Assembly: GCF_000426845.1 (NCBI RefSeq)
Contig: NZ_AUGD01000001.1
Location: 186,001 to 250,000 of the forward strand
Origin: Bradyrhizobium sp. in8p8
Lineage (GTDB): Bacteria; Pseudomonadota; Alphaproteobacteria; Rhizobiales; Xanthobacteraceae
DNA: 64,000 nt
Direction: 5' to 3'
Shown: piece after piece, positions 56,169 through 64,000 of the stretch
Position numbering within the stretch: position 1 is the stretch's first letter
How the letters are laid out: each line of letters opens with the position of its first letter
Translations under genes and position numbers: made by a program
The notes under the pieces: model-generated
Databases searched by the model: none
Told to the model about the DNA's origin: nothing
The model's input: the letters and a program-made list of their open reading frames with translations, nothing else

Positions 56169-56413
56169 CTCTGTCTGCGCCGCAGACTCATCAGCAGTCC
56201 AAGCCCCAGCAGCAGCGAGACCACCGCAAGACCGCCCCACACCAACCCCGCTTGCTCGAGGTAGACGTCCTGCGAGACCGGGTCGTAGCACCGGCCGAGT
56301 TCGTTGAAGCAGTCGCGCCAACGCCAATAGCGGGATTCGAAGGCGAGCGCTGACAGCATGCCCAACCCGATCAGCGCTGCGCCAAGGATCCCACCAAGCC
56401 AGCGCAGGATCAT
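56165..56413 (-). CDS. Small membrane protein of unknown function
   Basis: 82 residues from the ATG at 56413 (MILRWLGGILGAALIGLGML). Two membrane helices at about 5-23 and 57-77 flank a 30-residue loop with two cysteines (RDCFNELGRCYDP) that could bond outside the membrane. Its end overlaps the convergent EAL gene by 4 bp. Family not recognised. Confidence 0.65.
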   Translation of the reverse strand: MILRWLGGILGAALIGLGMLSALAFESRYWRWRDCFNELGRCYDPVSQDVYLEQAGLVWGGLAVVSLLLGLGLLMSLRRRQS

Positions 56414-56424
56414 GCGGCGCGGCC

Positions 56425-56685
56425 TCACCGCTTCTTCGACTTCTGCTTCCTGAACCTCACGCTCTCGCCATCGGGCATGCGCGTCGCCACGAAGCCCGCG
56501 GCAAGGCACGCTTCGCGTTGCGGCATCTGGATGTCGGGGCTGCGCAGGCTGTCCCACCAGGAGGCGCGCTGCGCCGCGCGCGGCAGCGCCGCGCCGATGA
56601 TCTCCTCGATCTGCTCGAAGCTCAGCACAAACTCCTCCTGCTTCTGCCGCAGCAGATAGTCGCGCAACGCGAGATAGTCGTTCAC
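56425..56685 (-). CDS. Small conserved protein, DUF7662-like
   Basis: 86 residues. YLALRDYLLRQKQEEFVLSF, then FEQIEEIIGAALPRAAQRASWW and a basic tail match a small family annotated as DUF7662, whose members occur alone or near restriction and nuclease genes. Function unknown. It precedes the small membrane protein gene by 11 bp. Confidence 0.72.
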   Translation of the reverse strand: MNDYLALRDYLLRQKQEEFVLSFEQIEEIIGAALPRAAQRASWWDSLRSPDIQMPQREACLAAGFVATRMPDGESVRFRKQKSKKR

Positions 56686-56817
56686 GATTGTCCTCTCACA
56701 TCAGCTGCTCAAAACCGTGCGTCGCATAAACCGATTCTTAACTCATTGCGGCAGCGCCGTCCTACCTTAAACACTACTCAAGCTTTCGGGCGCATCCACT
56801 ATGTCCGGGAGCAAACG

Positions 56818-58314
56818 ATGCTGTCTGGATGGCGCGACGTCATGGCCCGCCAGCCGTGGCGGATTTCAGCGAAACTGCTGATCATATCGTCCGTGGTGAC
56901 GGTGATCGGCTTTTCCGCCATTTGCGTCAACGTCATGCTCGACATGCGCCGGGGCGAGGAGGCGCTCGCCCGCCAGACGCTGGAGAACCTCGCGACCACC
57001 ATCGAATCCGACGTGAACCGGAACGTCGAGATCTACGACCTGTCGCTGAAGGCGGTCGCCAGCAACATGCTGCTGCCCGAGCTCGCGACTGTTTCCAAGA
57101 CGATCCGCCACCTGATCCTGTTCGACCATGCGACGACGGCCAAGCATTTCGGTGCCATTCAGGTCTTCGATGCCGAGGGCCGGCTGACCATCGACGCGTC
57201 CACGCTCGATCCCCTCGCCGAGAATCGGAGCGAGGAGGACTATTTCAGGGTGCATCGCGACAATCCGGGCGCCGGGCTCTTCATCAGCCGCCCGATGCTG
57301 TTTCGCGGTGCCTACTCGATCGTGCTGAGCCGCCGCATCAGCGATACCGACGGCGGCTTTCTCGGCGTCGTCGCCGGCTCGATCCGCTTCAGCTACTTCC
57401 ACGAATTGTTCGAGCGTCTGAACCTCGACCCTGAAGACACCATCACGGTGCTCAAGCGCGATCGCACCATCATGATGCGGCGGCCGTTCGATCTCGACAT
57501 CATCGGCACGAACCTGAACGACCGCCGAACCTGGAGAGCGGACAATCTCCGGGCCGGCGACTCCTATTCGGGACAGGGCCCGGTCGATCCGACGCCGCGG
57601 CTCTACGTCCGCAGCGGCGGCAGCGGACCGCTGTTCGTGGTGGCGGGCAAGCCTCTGGCCGCAGTATTCGAACTCTGGCAGAAAGAAGCCTACCGCATCG
57701 GCGCAGTTGTGCTGGCGCTCGCGCTGTTCGTGCTGGCATCGACGCTCGTGCTCGCGCGCGAGATCGGCAGGCGCGCCGAGGCCGAGCGAAAGCTCGAGGA
57801 GATGGCGACGACGGACGCACTCACCGGCCTGAAGAACCGCCGCAAGTTCGATTCCGTCATCGACACTGAATGGCGGCGCGCGATGCGCCAGAAGGTTCCG
57901 ATCGCGCTGCTGATGATCGATGCCGATCACTTCAAGGCCTACAACGACACGTTCGGCCACCAGGCCGGCGACCAGGTGCTGGTCGGCATCGCCATCTGCA
58001 TTTCCGATTCGGTGAGCCGCGCCGGCGACTGCGCCGCGCGCTACGGCGGCGAGGAATTCGCCGTACTGCTGCCGAACATGTCGGCCACCAACGCCTTCAA
58101 GGTCGCCGAGACCATCCGTCTCAAGGTGCAGGGCTGGTCCGACGATCAGGCAATGTCGACCGTCTCCTGCGGTATCGCAAGCCTCGTTCCCGATGCGGGT
58201 ATGGATTGGCCGGTCCTGGTTGCCGCCGCCGACAAGGCGCTCTATGCCGCCAAGGCGGGCGGGCGTAATCAGTCGGTGGTGGCGAGCCTGCCGCAGCTGT
58301 CGCTGGTGGCGTGA
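56818..58314 (+). CDS. Membrane Cache-GGDEF diguanylate cyclase
   Basis: 498 residues from the ATG at 56818, with GGGAGC 7 bases upstream. A membrane helix near 20-45, a periplasmic Cache-like domain (about 55-290), and a second helix near 300-320 precede the GGDEF domain. The active motif is GGEEF (410-414), preceded by an intact inhibitory RxxD (RAGD, 401-404) at the standard five-residue spacing. It should make c-di-GMP and be feedback-inhibited. It lies beside the probable phosphodiesterase gene, so the pair may tune one local signal. Confidence 0.93.
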   Translation: MLSGWRDVMARQPWRISAKLLIISSVVTVIGFSAICVNVMLDMRRGEEALARQTLENLATTIESDVNRNVEIYDLSLKAVASNMLLPELATVSKTIRHLILFDHATTAKHFGAIQVFDAEGRLTIDASTLDPLAENRSEEDYFRVHRDNPGAGLFISRPMLFRGAYSIVLSRRISDTDGGFLGVVAGSIRFSYFHELFERLNLDPEDTITVLKRDRTIMMRRPFDLDIIGTNLNDRRTWRADNLRAGDSYSGQGPVDPTPRLYVRSGGSGPLFVVAGKPLAAVFELWQKEAYRIGAVVLALALFVLASTLVLAREIGRRAEAERKLEEMATTDALTGLKNRRKFDSVIDTEWRRAMRQKVPIALLMIDADHFKAYNDTFGHQAGDQVLVGIAICISDSVSRAGDCAARYGGEEFAVLLPNMSATNAFKVAETIRLKVQGWSDDQAMSTVSCGIASLVPDAGMDWPVLVAAADKALYAAKAGGRNQSVVASLPQLSLVA

Positions 58315-58331
58315 AGAACTCTCTCGCCCTC

Positions 58332-58415
58332 GTCATTGCGAGCCAAGCGAAACAATCCAGATCGTCTCCGCGGAGGTAGCCTGGATTGCTTCGTCGCTTC
58401 GCTCCTCGCAATGAC
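58332..58415. repeat. Palindromic intergenic repeat (GTCATTGCGAG family)
   Basis: GTCATTGCGAG...GAAACAATCCAG pairs with CTGGATTGCTTC...CTCGCAATGAC. Located between the convergent cyclase and galU genes. Confidence 0.8.
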
Positions 58416-58435
58416 GAGTGGAGAGATAACGCTCG

Positions 58436-59311
58436 CTACTGCCCTAGATATTTCTTCATCTCCGCGATCAGCCCGTCGCGCAATTCCGGGCGCTTCATGC
58501 CGTAGGCGATGTTGGCGCGCAGGAAGCCGGGCTTGGAACCGCAATCGTGGCGCTCGCCTTCGAACTCGACCCCGTAGAACTTCTGCGACTTGGCAAGCCC
58601 GATCATCGCGTCGGTCAATTGGATCTCGCCGCCGGCGCCGCGCTCCTGGGTCTCCAGGATCTTGAAGATCTCCGGCTGCAGGATGTAGCGGCCGGTGATC
58701 GAGAGATTGGAAGGCGCGGTGCCCTTGGCCGGCTTCTCGACCATGCCGTCGACCTCGAACATCTTCCCGTTGCGCTTGCCGACGCCGCAGATGCCATATT
58801 GATGGGTCAGGTGATCGGGCACCGCCTCGACCGCGACCAGATTGGATTTCTCGCCGAGCGAGGCCGCCATCTCGATCATCTGCTTCAGGCAGCCGGGCGT
58901 GTTGAGCACGAGCTCGTCCGGCAGCACGACGGCGAACGGCTCGTTGCCGACGATGTCGCGCGCGCACCAGACCGCGTGGCCGAGGCCGAGCGGCGCCTGC
59001 TGGCGGGTGAAGCTGACGGCGCCGGCTTCGGGCTGGTTCTGGGCCAGGATGTCCTGCTCCGCCTTTTTGCCGCGCGCGGCCAGCGTCGTGTCGAGCTCGA
59101 ACATCCGGTCGAAATGGTCCTCGATGACGTTCTTGTTACGGCCCGTGACGAAGACGAAATGCTCGATGCCGGCCTCCCTCGCCTCATCATAGACGTATTG
59201 GATCAGCGGCTTGTCGACGATGGTCAGCATTTCCTTCGGCATTGCCTTGGTGGCGGGCAGGACGCGGGTGCCGAGGCCGGCGACTGGGAATACGGCTTTG
59301 CGAATCTTCAT
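58436..59311 (-). CDS. galU: UTP-glucose-1-phosphate uridylyltransferase
   Basis: 291 residues from the ATG at 59311 (MKIRKAVFPVAGLGTRVLPA); longer open sequence is not homologous. Nucleotide-binding GLGTRVLPATKAMPKEML, the catalytic region VEKPAKG and LTDAMIGL are all present. It makes UDP-glucose for exopolysaccharide, LPS and glucans. A monocistronic gene facing the transglycosylase gene across a 200-bp divergent gap. Confidence 0.96.
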   Translation of the reverse strand: MKIRKAVFPVAGLGTRVLPATKAMPKEMLTIVDKPLIQYVYDEAREAGIEHFVFVTGRNKNVIEDHFDRMFELDTTLAARGKKAEQDILAQNQPEAGAVSFTRQQAPLGLGHAVWCARDIVGNEPFAVVLPDELVLNTPGCLKQMIEMAASLGEKSNLVAVEAVPDHLTHQYGICGVGKRNGKMFEVDGMVEKPAKGTAPSNLSITGRYILQPEIFKILETQERGAGGEIQLTDAMIGLAKSQKFYGVEFEGERHDCGSKPGFLRANIAYGMKRPELRDGLIAEMKKYLGQ

Positions 59312-59514
59312 GTGATTGATCGAATACCTGGGAGCACATGGGAACGGAGCAATGCACCTTGCTAGCCTGTTTGCAGCCGCCAACAAAGGCGGATGTGGGG
59401 CCTCGCCCCGACAGACTTAAGAAAAAGGCCGTCACCAAAATTTCACCTTTGTTAAGTTATTGGCAACGCTAACCAGGCCTCCTGTGGCGGATTTCTCGGG
59501 CCGACGGGTGGGAC

Positions 59515-60903
59515 ATGATGCAATCAGTGGCAGCGCGGGCAGGCTTTGTGGCCGGAGCAACGATGATCGCGGCGGCCTTGCTGCTGCCGGCCAGCGCGCA
59601 CGCCCAGGCGCAGAACGGCCTGTCCAATCTGTTCGGCGGCATCTTCTCGGGGCCCAACCCCGCTCCGTCACAAGCAGCGCCGAGCCCCGGCGGCTCACAG
59701 ACCGGACCGTTGCCTTGGAGCGGCGAGGATGGCGCCTCCGGCCACCCGCTGATGACGGCCGCCGCGATCCGCGAGGCAGCCGGCAATTTCAGCAATTGCG
59801 TCGCGGCGATGTGGCCCGATGCTGCACGGCGTGGCATCACGCAGGACAACTTTCAGCGCTTCACCGCGGGGCTCTCGCCTGACCTGCGCATCATGGACCT
59901 CATGGACTCGCAGCCGGAGTTCACCAAGTCGATCTGGAACTATCTCGACATTCTCGTGAACGACAACCGTCTCGCCAAGGGCCGCGAGATCCTCGCCACG
60001 TACAAGGCGCAGTTCGACGCGACCGAAAGGGCCACCGGCGTCGACCGCTACATCATCGCCTCGATCTGGGGAATCGAGTCCAATTATTCGACGCAGATGG
60101 GTGATCGCAGCGTGCTGCAATCGACCGCGACACTCGCCTGCGTCGGCCGGCGCCAAGCCTATTTCAAGGACGAGTTCCTGTCCGCGCTGGAGATCCTCAA
60201 TCGCGGCGATCTCAGGCCGGAGCAGCTGCGCGGCTCCTGGGCCGGCGCCTTCGGCCCGACGCAGTTCATGCCGACCGCCTTCAAGCGGTTCGCGGTGGAT
60301 GGGGATGGCGACGGCAGGCGCGACGTCGTCGACAATCCCACCGACCTGATTGCATCGACCGCCAACAATCTCAAGAAGGACGGCTGGCAGTCGGGCCAAA
60401 CCTGGGGCTACGAGGTCGTGGTGCCCCGGGGCTTCAACTACATGCTGGCCGACCGCTCCAAGGCGATGCCGATCGCGCACTGGGAAAAGCTCGGGCTCAA
60501 GCGGGCGACAGGCCAGCCCTTCCCACATCCCTCGCAGAAGGCTTACCTGCTGGCGCCGGCCGGCGCCCAAGGGCCGGGCTTCCTGATGCTGCAGAACTAC
60601 CGCGTCATCATGAAGTACAACCCGGCCGAGGCCTATGCGCTGGCGATCGGCCATTTCGCCGACCGCTTGCGCGGCGGGCAACCCTTCGTGCAGCCTTGGC
60701 CCCGCCAGGAGCGGGAGCTGTCGCGCACCGAGCGGCTGGAACTGCAGCAGCTCCTGGCGCAGCGCGGCTTCTACAAGGGCACCCCGGACGGGCAGTTCGG
60801 CGGCCAGACCCGTGAGGCGTTGCGCCACTTCCAGGCCTCGATCGGGGCGCCCGCGGACGGATTCGCTTCATCCGACATGCTGGACCGGCTCCGCGGGCGG
60901 TAA
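59515..60903 (+). CDS. Lytic murein transglycosylase, MltB type, with peptidoglycan-binding domain
   Basis: 462 residues. A signal peptide (cleavage near AHAQA) and a Pro-rich linker are followed by the SLT_2/GH103 domain, whose catalytic Glu is in SIWGIESNYSTQMG. GAFGPTQFMPTAFKRF is the substrate-groove motif. A C-terminal PG_binding_1 domain (about 400-460, YKGTPDGQFGGQTREALR) anchors it. It cleaves glycan strands to 1,6-anhydro ends in the periplasm. No lipobox is seen, unlike enteric MltB. Confidence 0.94.
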   Translation: MMQSVAARAGFVAGATMIAAALLLPASAHAQAQNGLSNLFGGIFSGPNPAPSQAAPSPGGSQTGPLPWSGEDGASGHPLMTAAAIREAAGNFSNCVAAMWPDAARRGITQDNFQRFTAGLSPDLRIMDLMDSQPEFTKSIWNYLDILVNDNRLAKGREILATYKAQFDATERATGVDRYIIASIWGIESNYSTQMGDRSVLQSTATLACVGRRQAYFKDEFLSALEILNRGDLRPEQLRGSWAGAFGPTQFMPTAFKRFAVDGDGDGRRDVVDNPTDLIASTANNLKKDGWQSGQTWGYEVVVPRGFNYMLADRSKAMPIAHWEKLGLKRATGQPFPHPSQKAYLLAPAGAQGPGFLMLQNYRVIMKYNPAEAYALAIGHFADRLRGGQPFVQPWPRQERELSRTERLELQQLLAQRGFYKGTPDGQFGGQTREALRHFQASIGAPADGFASSDMLDRLRGR

Positions 60904-61074
60904 AATCGCGCGGAAAGTAACCCTGAACCGGATTTTCGGCAGGCCGGCTTGACGGCGCCAGCCGTTCTCCGGTGCATGGCAGAAGAATCCGCAAGAGAAT
61001 CTGCCCGCTTGGCGCCTGATTCCGTTATTATATCGAGCTAAATTCGATCCCCCATTGCGCGTGCCCGAGATCGC

Positions 61075-62802
61075 ATGTCGAAGAAGTCCCTGTTCAAGGC
61101 GCTGACCGAGACCGGCCCGTTGATCGCGCTGGGGACGGCGCTTGCGATCCTGGTCTCGATCGCAGCGCCAGCCTCTGCGCAATTCTTCAACTTCCCGGGC
61201 TTCGGCGGACCGCCGCAGCGCGCGGCGCCACCGCCGCCGAGGGGCGGCGGAGGTGGTGGCGGCTGGTTCGGCGGAGATTTCTTCGCACCGTTCCAACAGC
61301 CGCCGCCGCAAGCACCGCGCCAGGACTTTTCGCGCGCGCCGACGCCGACCAAGCGGGACACCATTCCTGAGAAGAACGTGCTGGTGATCGGCGACGCCAT
61401 GGCCGACTGGCTCGCCTATGGCCTGGAAGACGCCTACGTCGAGCAGCCCGACATGGGCGTGATCCGCAAGCACAGGACGAATTCGGGCCTGATCAAGTAC
61501 CAGCCAAGGGGTGAACCCTCCGACTGGGCGGCCGCCGCGAAGGGTATCCTCGAGACCGAAAGGCCTGATGTCATTGTCGTCATGCTCGGCCTCAACGACC
61601 GCGCCGCAATCCGCGAGCCCGCAGCCGACAAACCGGACAAGGCCACGGAAAAGGATAAAGAGAAGGACAAGAAGCACGACAAAGCGGCGCGCGCCAAGCA
61701 GCCGGCCAAACCCGGCGAGACGAAGCCGGGCGCCGAGAGTGCCGCCAAGCCGGACGACAAGCCTGCCGATGCCGATCTGCCGCAGGACGACGCCGACAAT
61801 GCCGATACGCCGGCCGCAGCGCCGGAGAAGACGGCGCGCAACCCCAACGGGCTCTACGAATTCCGCGACGACCGCTGGGTCGAACTCTACGGCAAGAAGA
61901 TCGAGGAGCTCGCCAACATCCTCAAGTCGAAAGGCGTGCCGGTGCTCTGGGTCGGCCTGCCTGCAGTTCGCGGCCCCAAGGGCACCGCGGACACGCTGTT
62001 CCTGAATTCGCTCTATCGCGAAGGCGCGGCCAAGGCCGGGATCACCTATGTCGACGTGTGGGACGGCTTTGTCGACGAAGCGGGGCGCTTCCTTCAGAAG
62101 GGCCCGGACTTCGAGGGTCAGATCCGTCAGCTCCGTAGCTCGGACGGCGTCTATTTCACCAAGGCCGGCGCGCGCAAGCTCGCGCACTTTGTCGAGCGTG
62201 AGATTACGCGCCTGCTCGCGGGCCGCTCCGGCCCGATCGCGCTGCCGAGCGAGCCAGCCACTCCCGATACCAGCGCCGAGCCGGGCAAGCCCGCGCCCCG
62301 GCCGCTGGCCGGGCCGATCGTGCCGCTGGTCGCAGCCTCGATCTCGACCGATCAATTGCTTGGCGGTCCCGGGACGCGTCCCGCTGCCGTCGATGCGCTC
62401 GCTGCGAAGACCATGGTGAAGGGTGAGCCGCTTGCGGCGCCTGCCGGCCGCGCTGACGATTACGCCTGGCCGCGCCGGGAAGTCGGCCGGGAGCAGGCCA
62501 AGGGCGATGCGCCGATGGCCGCAACGACGCCGGAGGGCGGCCCAGCTCAGGGTTCGCCGGGAGCGGCCGCCGCGGTCGCGCCGCCGAAGCTCGCGCCGAA
62601 AAAGCCGCCGATGCCGCCGCAGCAGCCCCAGCAGCAGCCTGCACAGGCCTCACCGTCATTTCGGGATTTCTTCGGCTTCGGTTCTCCGCAACCTCCCCCG
62701 CGTCAATTCGCGCCGCCGCCGGGACTGCGCAATCCAGCGCAAAGCCCTCCGATCCCGCGTCCGCCTGGCAACGTCGGGCGATCGGCGGAGATGTTCCGGT
62801 AG
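61075..62802 (+). CDS. DUF459 SGNH-hydrolase-fold protein, apparently lacking catalytic Ser and His
   Basis: 575 residues. A signal peptide (ends ASAQ) and a Gly/Pro/Phe-rich region to about 95 precede the SGNH core. Block I reads VLVIGDAMADWLAYGL, where the family Ser is Ala. Block III is intact (VVMLGLNDR). Block V reads DGVYFTKAG, with Tyr in place of His. A Lys/Asp/Pro-rich low-complexity insert (about 185-255) and a long Pro/Gln-rich tail follow. Known SGNH relatives transfer acyl groups on envelope glycans. This one may be a non-catalytic envelope protein. Confidence 0.85.
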   Translation: MSKKSLFKALTETGPLIALGTALAILVSIAAPASAQFFNFPGFGGPPQRAAPPPPRGGGGGGGWFGGDFFAPFQQPPPQAPRQDFSRAPTPTKRDTIPEKNVLVIGDAMADWLAYGLEDAYVEQPDMGVIRKHRTNSGLIKYQPRGEPSDWAAAAKGILETERPDVIVVMLGLNDRAAIREPAADKPDKATEKDKEKDKKHDKAARAKQPAKPGETKPGAESAAKPDDKPADADLPQDDADNADTPAAAPEKTARNPNGLYEFRDDRWVELYGKKIEELANILKSKGVPVLWVGLPAVRGPKGTADTLFLNSLYREGAAKAGITYVDVWDGFVDEAGRFLQKGPDFEGQIRQLRSSDGVYFTKAGARKLAHFVEREITRLLAGRSGPIALPSEPATPDTSAEPGKPAPRPLAGPIVPLVAASISTDQLLGGPGTRPAAVDALAAKTMVKGEPLAAPAGRADDYAWPRREVGREQAKGDAPMAATTPEGGPAQGSPGAAAAVAPPKLAPKKPPMPPQQPQQQPAQASPSFRDFFGFGSPQPPPRQFAPPPGLRNPAQSPPIPRPPGNVGRSAEMFR

Positions 62803-62962
62803 TCGATCTCGTTCCCGGCGCGTCGCGAGACTCTTTGCGATATGCCGCAGAGCTGGGCTCCGCCGCCTTCCAGTTCAGCAAAGAATCGGCCCCGGGTGAA
62901 CAGCGCATCACTGGGTGCTGCGCTGCTTCCGGGGCACGAGCAGGTGAGCTTTCCGGTCCGCC

Positions 62963-63331
62963 TTAATAGCGCCAGCGCTGCGGCGGGCGGCGGGCGGGCC
63001 GCGACATCAGGAGCGCCAGCGCGAAGCCGATGCCGCCGGCAACCAGCAGCGCGCCGAGCGGATTGTCCTGCACCTTCTGCGCGATAGCCTTCGAGCCGTC
63101 GCGGAAGGTATCGCCGCTGTTCTCGTAAGCGTCCTTGGCGTAGCTCGCCGCGGTGTCCGTGGCATCACGCACGGCATCCTTGGCCTGGCCGTAGAGATTC
63201 TGCACCGTGCCCGCGGCTTCCCGCGCCTTGCCCGACGCCTGTGTCTTCGCATCGCCTGCCATGTCTCCGACCGCGCCTTCGGCGCGCCCGGCGAATTCCT
63301 TGGCCGACCCAACAATCCGATCCGTGTCCAT
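62963..63331 (-). CDS. CsbD-like stress protein with C-terminal membrane anchor
   Basis: 122 residues. MDTDRIVGSAKEFAGRAEGA and GDMAGDAKTQASGKAREAAG match the CsbD domain. A long amphipathic helix follows, then PLGALLVAGGIGFALALLMS, a glycine-zipper helix as in ElaB/YqjD proteins. Such fusions are common in rhizobia under general stress control (EcfG-type). No ECF promoter was located. Function unknown. Confidence 0.85.
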   Translation of the reverse strand: MDTDRIVGSAKEFAGRAEGAVGDMAGDAKTQASGKAREAAGTVQNLYGQAKDAVRDATDTAASYAKDAYENSGDTFRDGSKAIAQKVQDNPLGALLVAGGIGFALALLMSRPARRPPQRWRY

Positions 63332-63481
63332 GATGATCCTCCTCGATGGTCAGCCGGGGTAACCGATCAGAAGCAGCCCAGTTCCACGTCGTTACGAAAG
63401 TGTAGGAGGCGTGCCCGGATGGAGCGAAAGCGCAGGCGGGGAACGGTCCTGCGCGAGGCGAGAGGCCGAGATCGATGGCTC

Positions 63482-64000
63482 TCACGCATTCCGCGCCATC
63501 AGCCCACCGTCGACCGGTATCACCGCGCCGGTGAGGAAGGACGCGGCCGGCAGGCACAGGTTCAGCGTCATATGCGCGACTTCCTCGGGATCGCCGTAAC
63601 GGCCGAGCGCGGTGCGGCGCTTGGCGTAGATGGTCTTGTGCTCCTCCGAGATGCGGTCAGTGATCGCCGTGCGGATCGGGCCTGGGCAAATGCAGTTGAC
63701 CGTGATGCCCTCGCGGCCAAGCTCCACGGCGAGCGAGCGCGTGAGGCTCGCGACGCCGCCCTTCGCTGCCGAATACGGGCTGTGCAGCGCGGTGGCCCCG
63801 AGAGCCTCGGTCGAGGCAATGTTGACGATGCGCGGGCTTTTCGACTTGCGCAAGTGGGGCAGTGCAGCGCGGATGATGCGCGGATGCGCCGTCAGCATGA
63901 CGGCAATGCTCCTGGCCCAGGCGTCCTCATAGGCCTCGTCGTCGATCGCGACACGCACGGAAATGCCGGCATTGTTGACGATGATATCGAGCCCGCCGAA
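63482..64000 (-). CDS. Short-chain dehydrogenase/reductase (partial, N-terminus off the window)
   Basis: About 172 residues are visible; the frame is open to the right edge, where it reads FGGLDIIVNNAGIS, the conserved NNAG. The catalytic residues are in NIASTEALGATALHSPYSAAKGG (Ser and YxxxK). The C-terminal PGPIRTAITD and LTGAVIPVDGG are standard. The cofactor-binding GxxxGxG lies beyond the window. Substrate unknown. Confidence 0.93.
   Translation of the reverse strand, partial: FGGLDIIVNNAGISVRVAIDDEAYEDAWARSIAVMLTAHPRIIRAALPHLRKSKSPRIVNIASTEALGATALHSPYSAAKGGVASLTRSLAVELGREGITVNCICPGPIRTAITDRISEEHKTIYAKRRTALGRYGDPEEVAHMTLNLCLPAASFLTGAVIPVDGGLMARNA

Overview
The window reads as chromosomal DNA of a high-GC alphaproteobacterium, most likely Bradyrhizobium or a close relative. 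The evidence is the zapA - 6S RNA - 5-formyltetrahydrofolate cyclo-ligase arrangement, an rcdA gene (CtrA-degradation regulator) beside rpmE, CtrA-clade housekeeping genes, frequent ATGA or GTGA start/stop overlaps, and many palindromic intergenic repeats with GTCATTCCGGGG, GTCATTGCGAG or CTCATCCTGAGGAGC ends. The genus is an inference from general knowledge; no database search was run.

Layout. 0-8.1 kb: a catabolic module read leftward. It has a periplasmic binding protein, an ATPase and two permeases (spermidine/opine-type ABC importer), then a multi-subunit flavin/[2Fe-2S] amine or opine dehydrogenase. A LysR regulator is divergent to it. 8.2-12 kb: small enzymes and hypotheticals (glutamine amidotransferase, NTF2-like, YbgC thioesterase, Tat-type metallophosphoesterase, duplicated-domain protein). 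12-15.4 kb: ruvB, ruvA, ruvC, yebC. 15.6-18.9 kb: two tandem soluble chemoreceptors with the signalling domain first and the sensor-like domain last. 19.2-20.3 kb: a DSD1-family PLP enzyme.

20.3-27.1 kb is an accessory island of lower GC and low gene density. It holds a small secreted protein, a five-repeat BTRD1-type plus serine beta-lactamase-fold protein, a complete IS110-family element of the IS1111 group, and an MFS transporter. The IS has 13-bp subterminal inverted repeats and a structured non-coding end downstream of its DEDD transposase, which is where a target-selecting seekRNA is expected. That end contains an 8-nt match to the flanking target. The target is a REP-like palindrome, and degenerate relatives of it lie elsewhere in the island. 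This is the most interesting system in the window.

27.1-29.7 kb: ymdB-type phosphodiesterase, 5-FTHF cyclo-ligase, 6S RNA, zapA and a coiled-coil partner. 30-39.6 kb: a central-carbon cluster (transketolase, GAPDH, PGK, class II then class I aldolase, a ThiE-like protein, a Sel1-repeat protein, an inositol monophosphatase family enzyme). 39.7-44.2 kb: an RND efflux pump and its adaptor. 44.5-50.2 kb: a SAM methyltransferase, a MotA/TolQ-like plus MotB/OmpA-like pair, a GNAT enzyme and an ABC exporter. 50.3-53.1 kb: rpmE with a clear terminator, rcdA, a possible small RNA, a DUF1192 protein and a quinone oxidoreductase. 53.3-58.3 kb: cyclic-di-GMP enzymes (a membrane PAS-GGDEF-EAL protein with degenerate GGDEF, and a Cache-GGDEF cyclase with an intact inhibitory site). 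58.4-64 kb: galU, an MltB-type lytic transglycosylase with peptidoglycan-binding domain, a DUF459 SGNH protein lacking its catalytic Ser and His, a CsbD-like protein and a partial SDR.

Most intergenic gaps hold palindromic repeats. No tRNA, rRNA or CRISPR array was seen.
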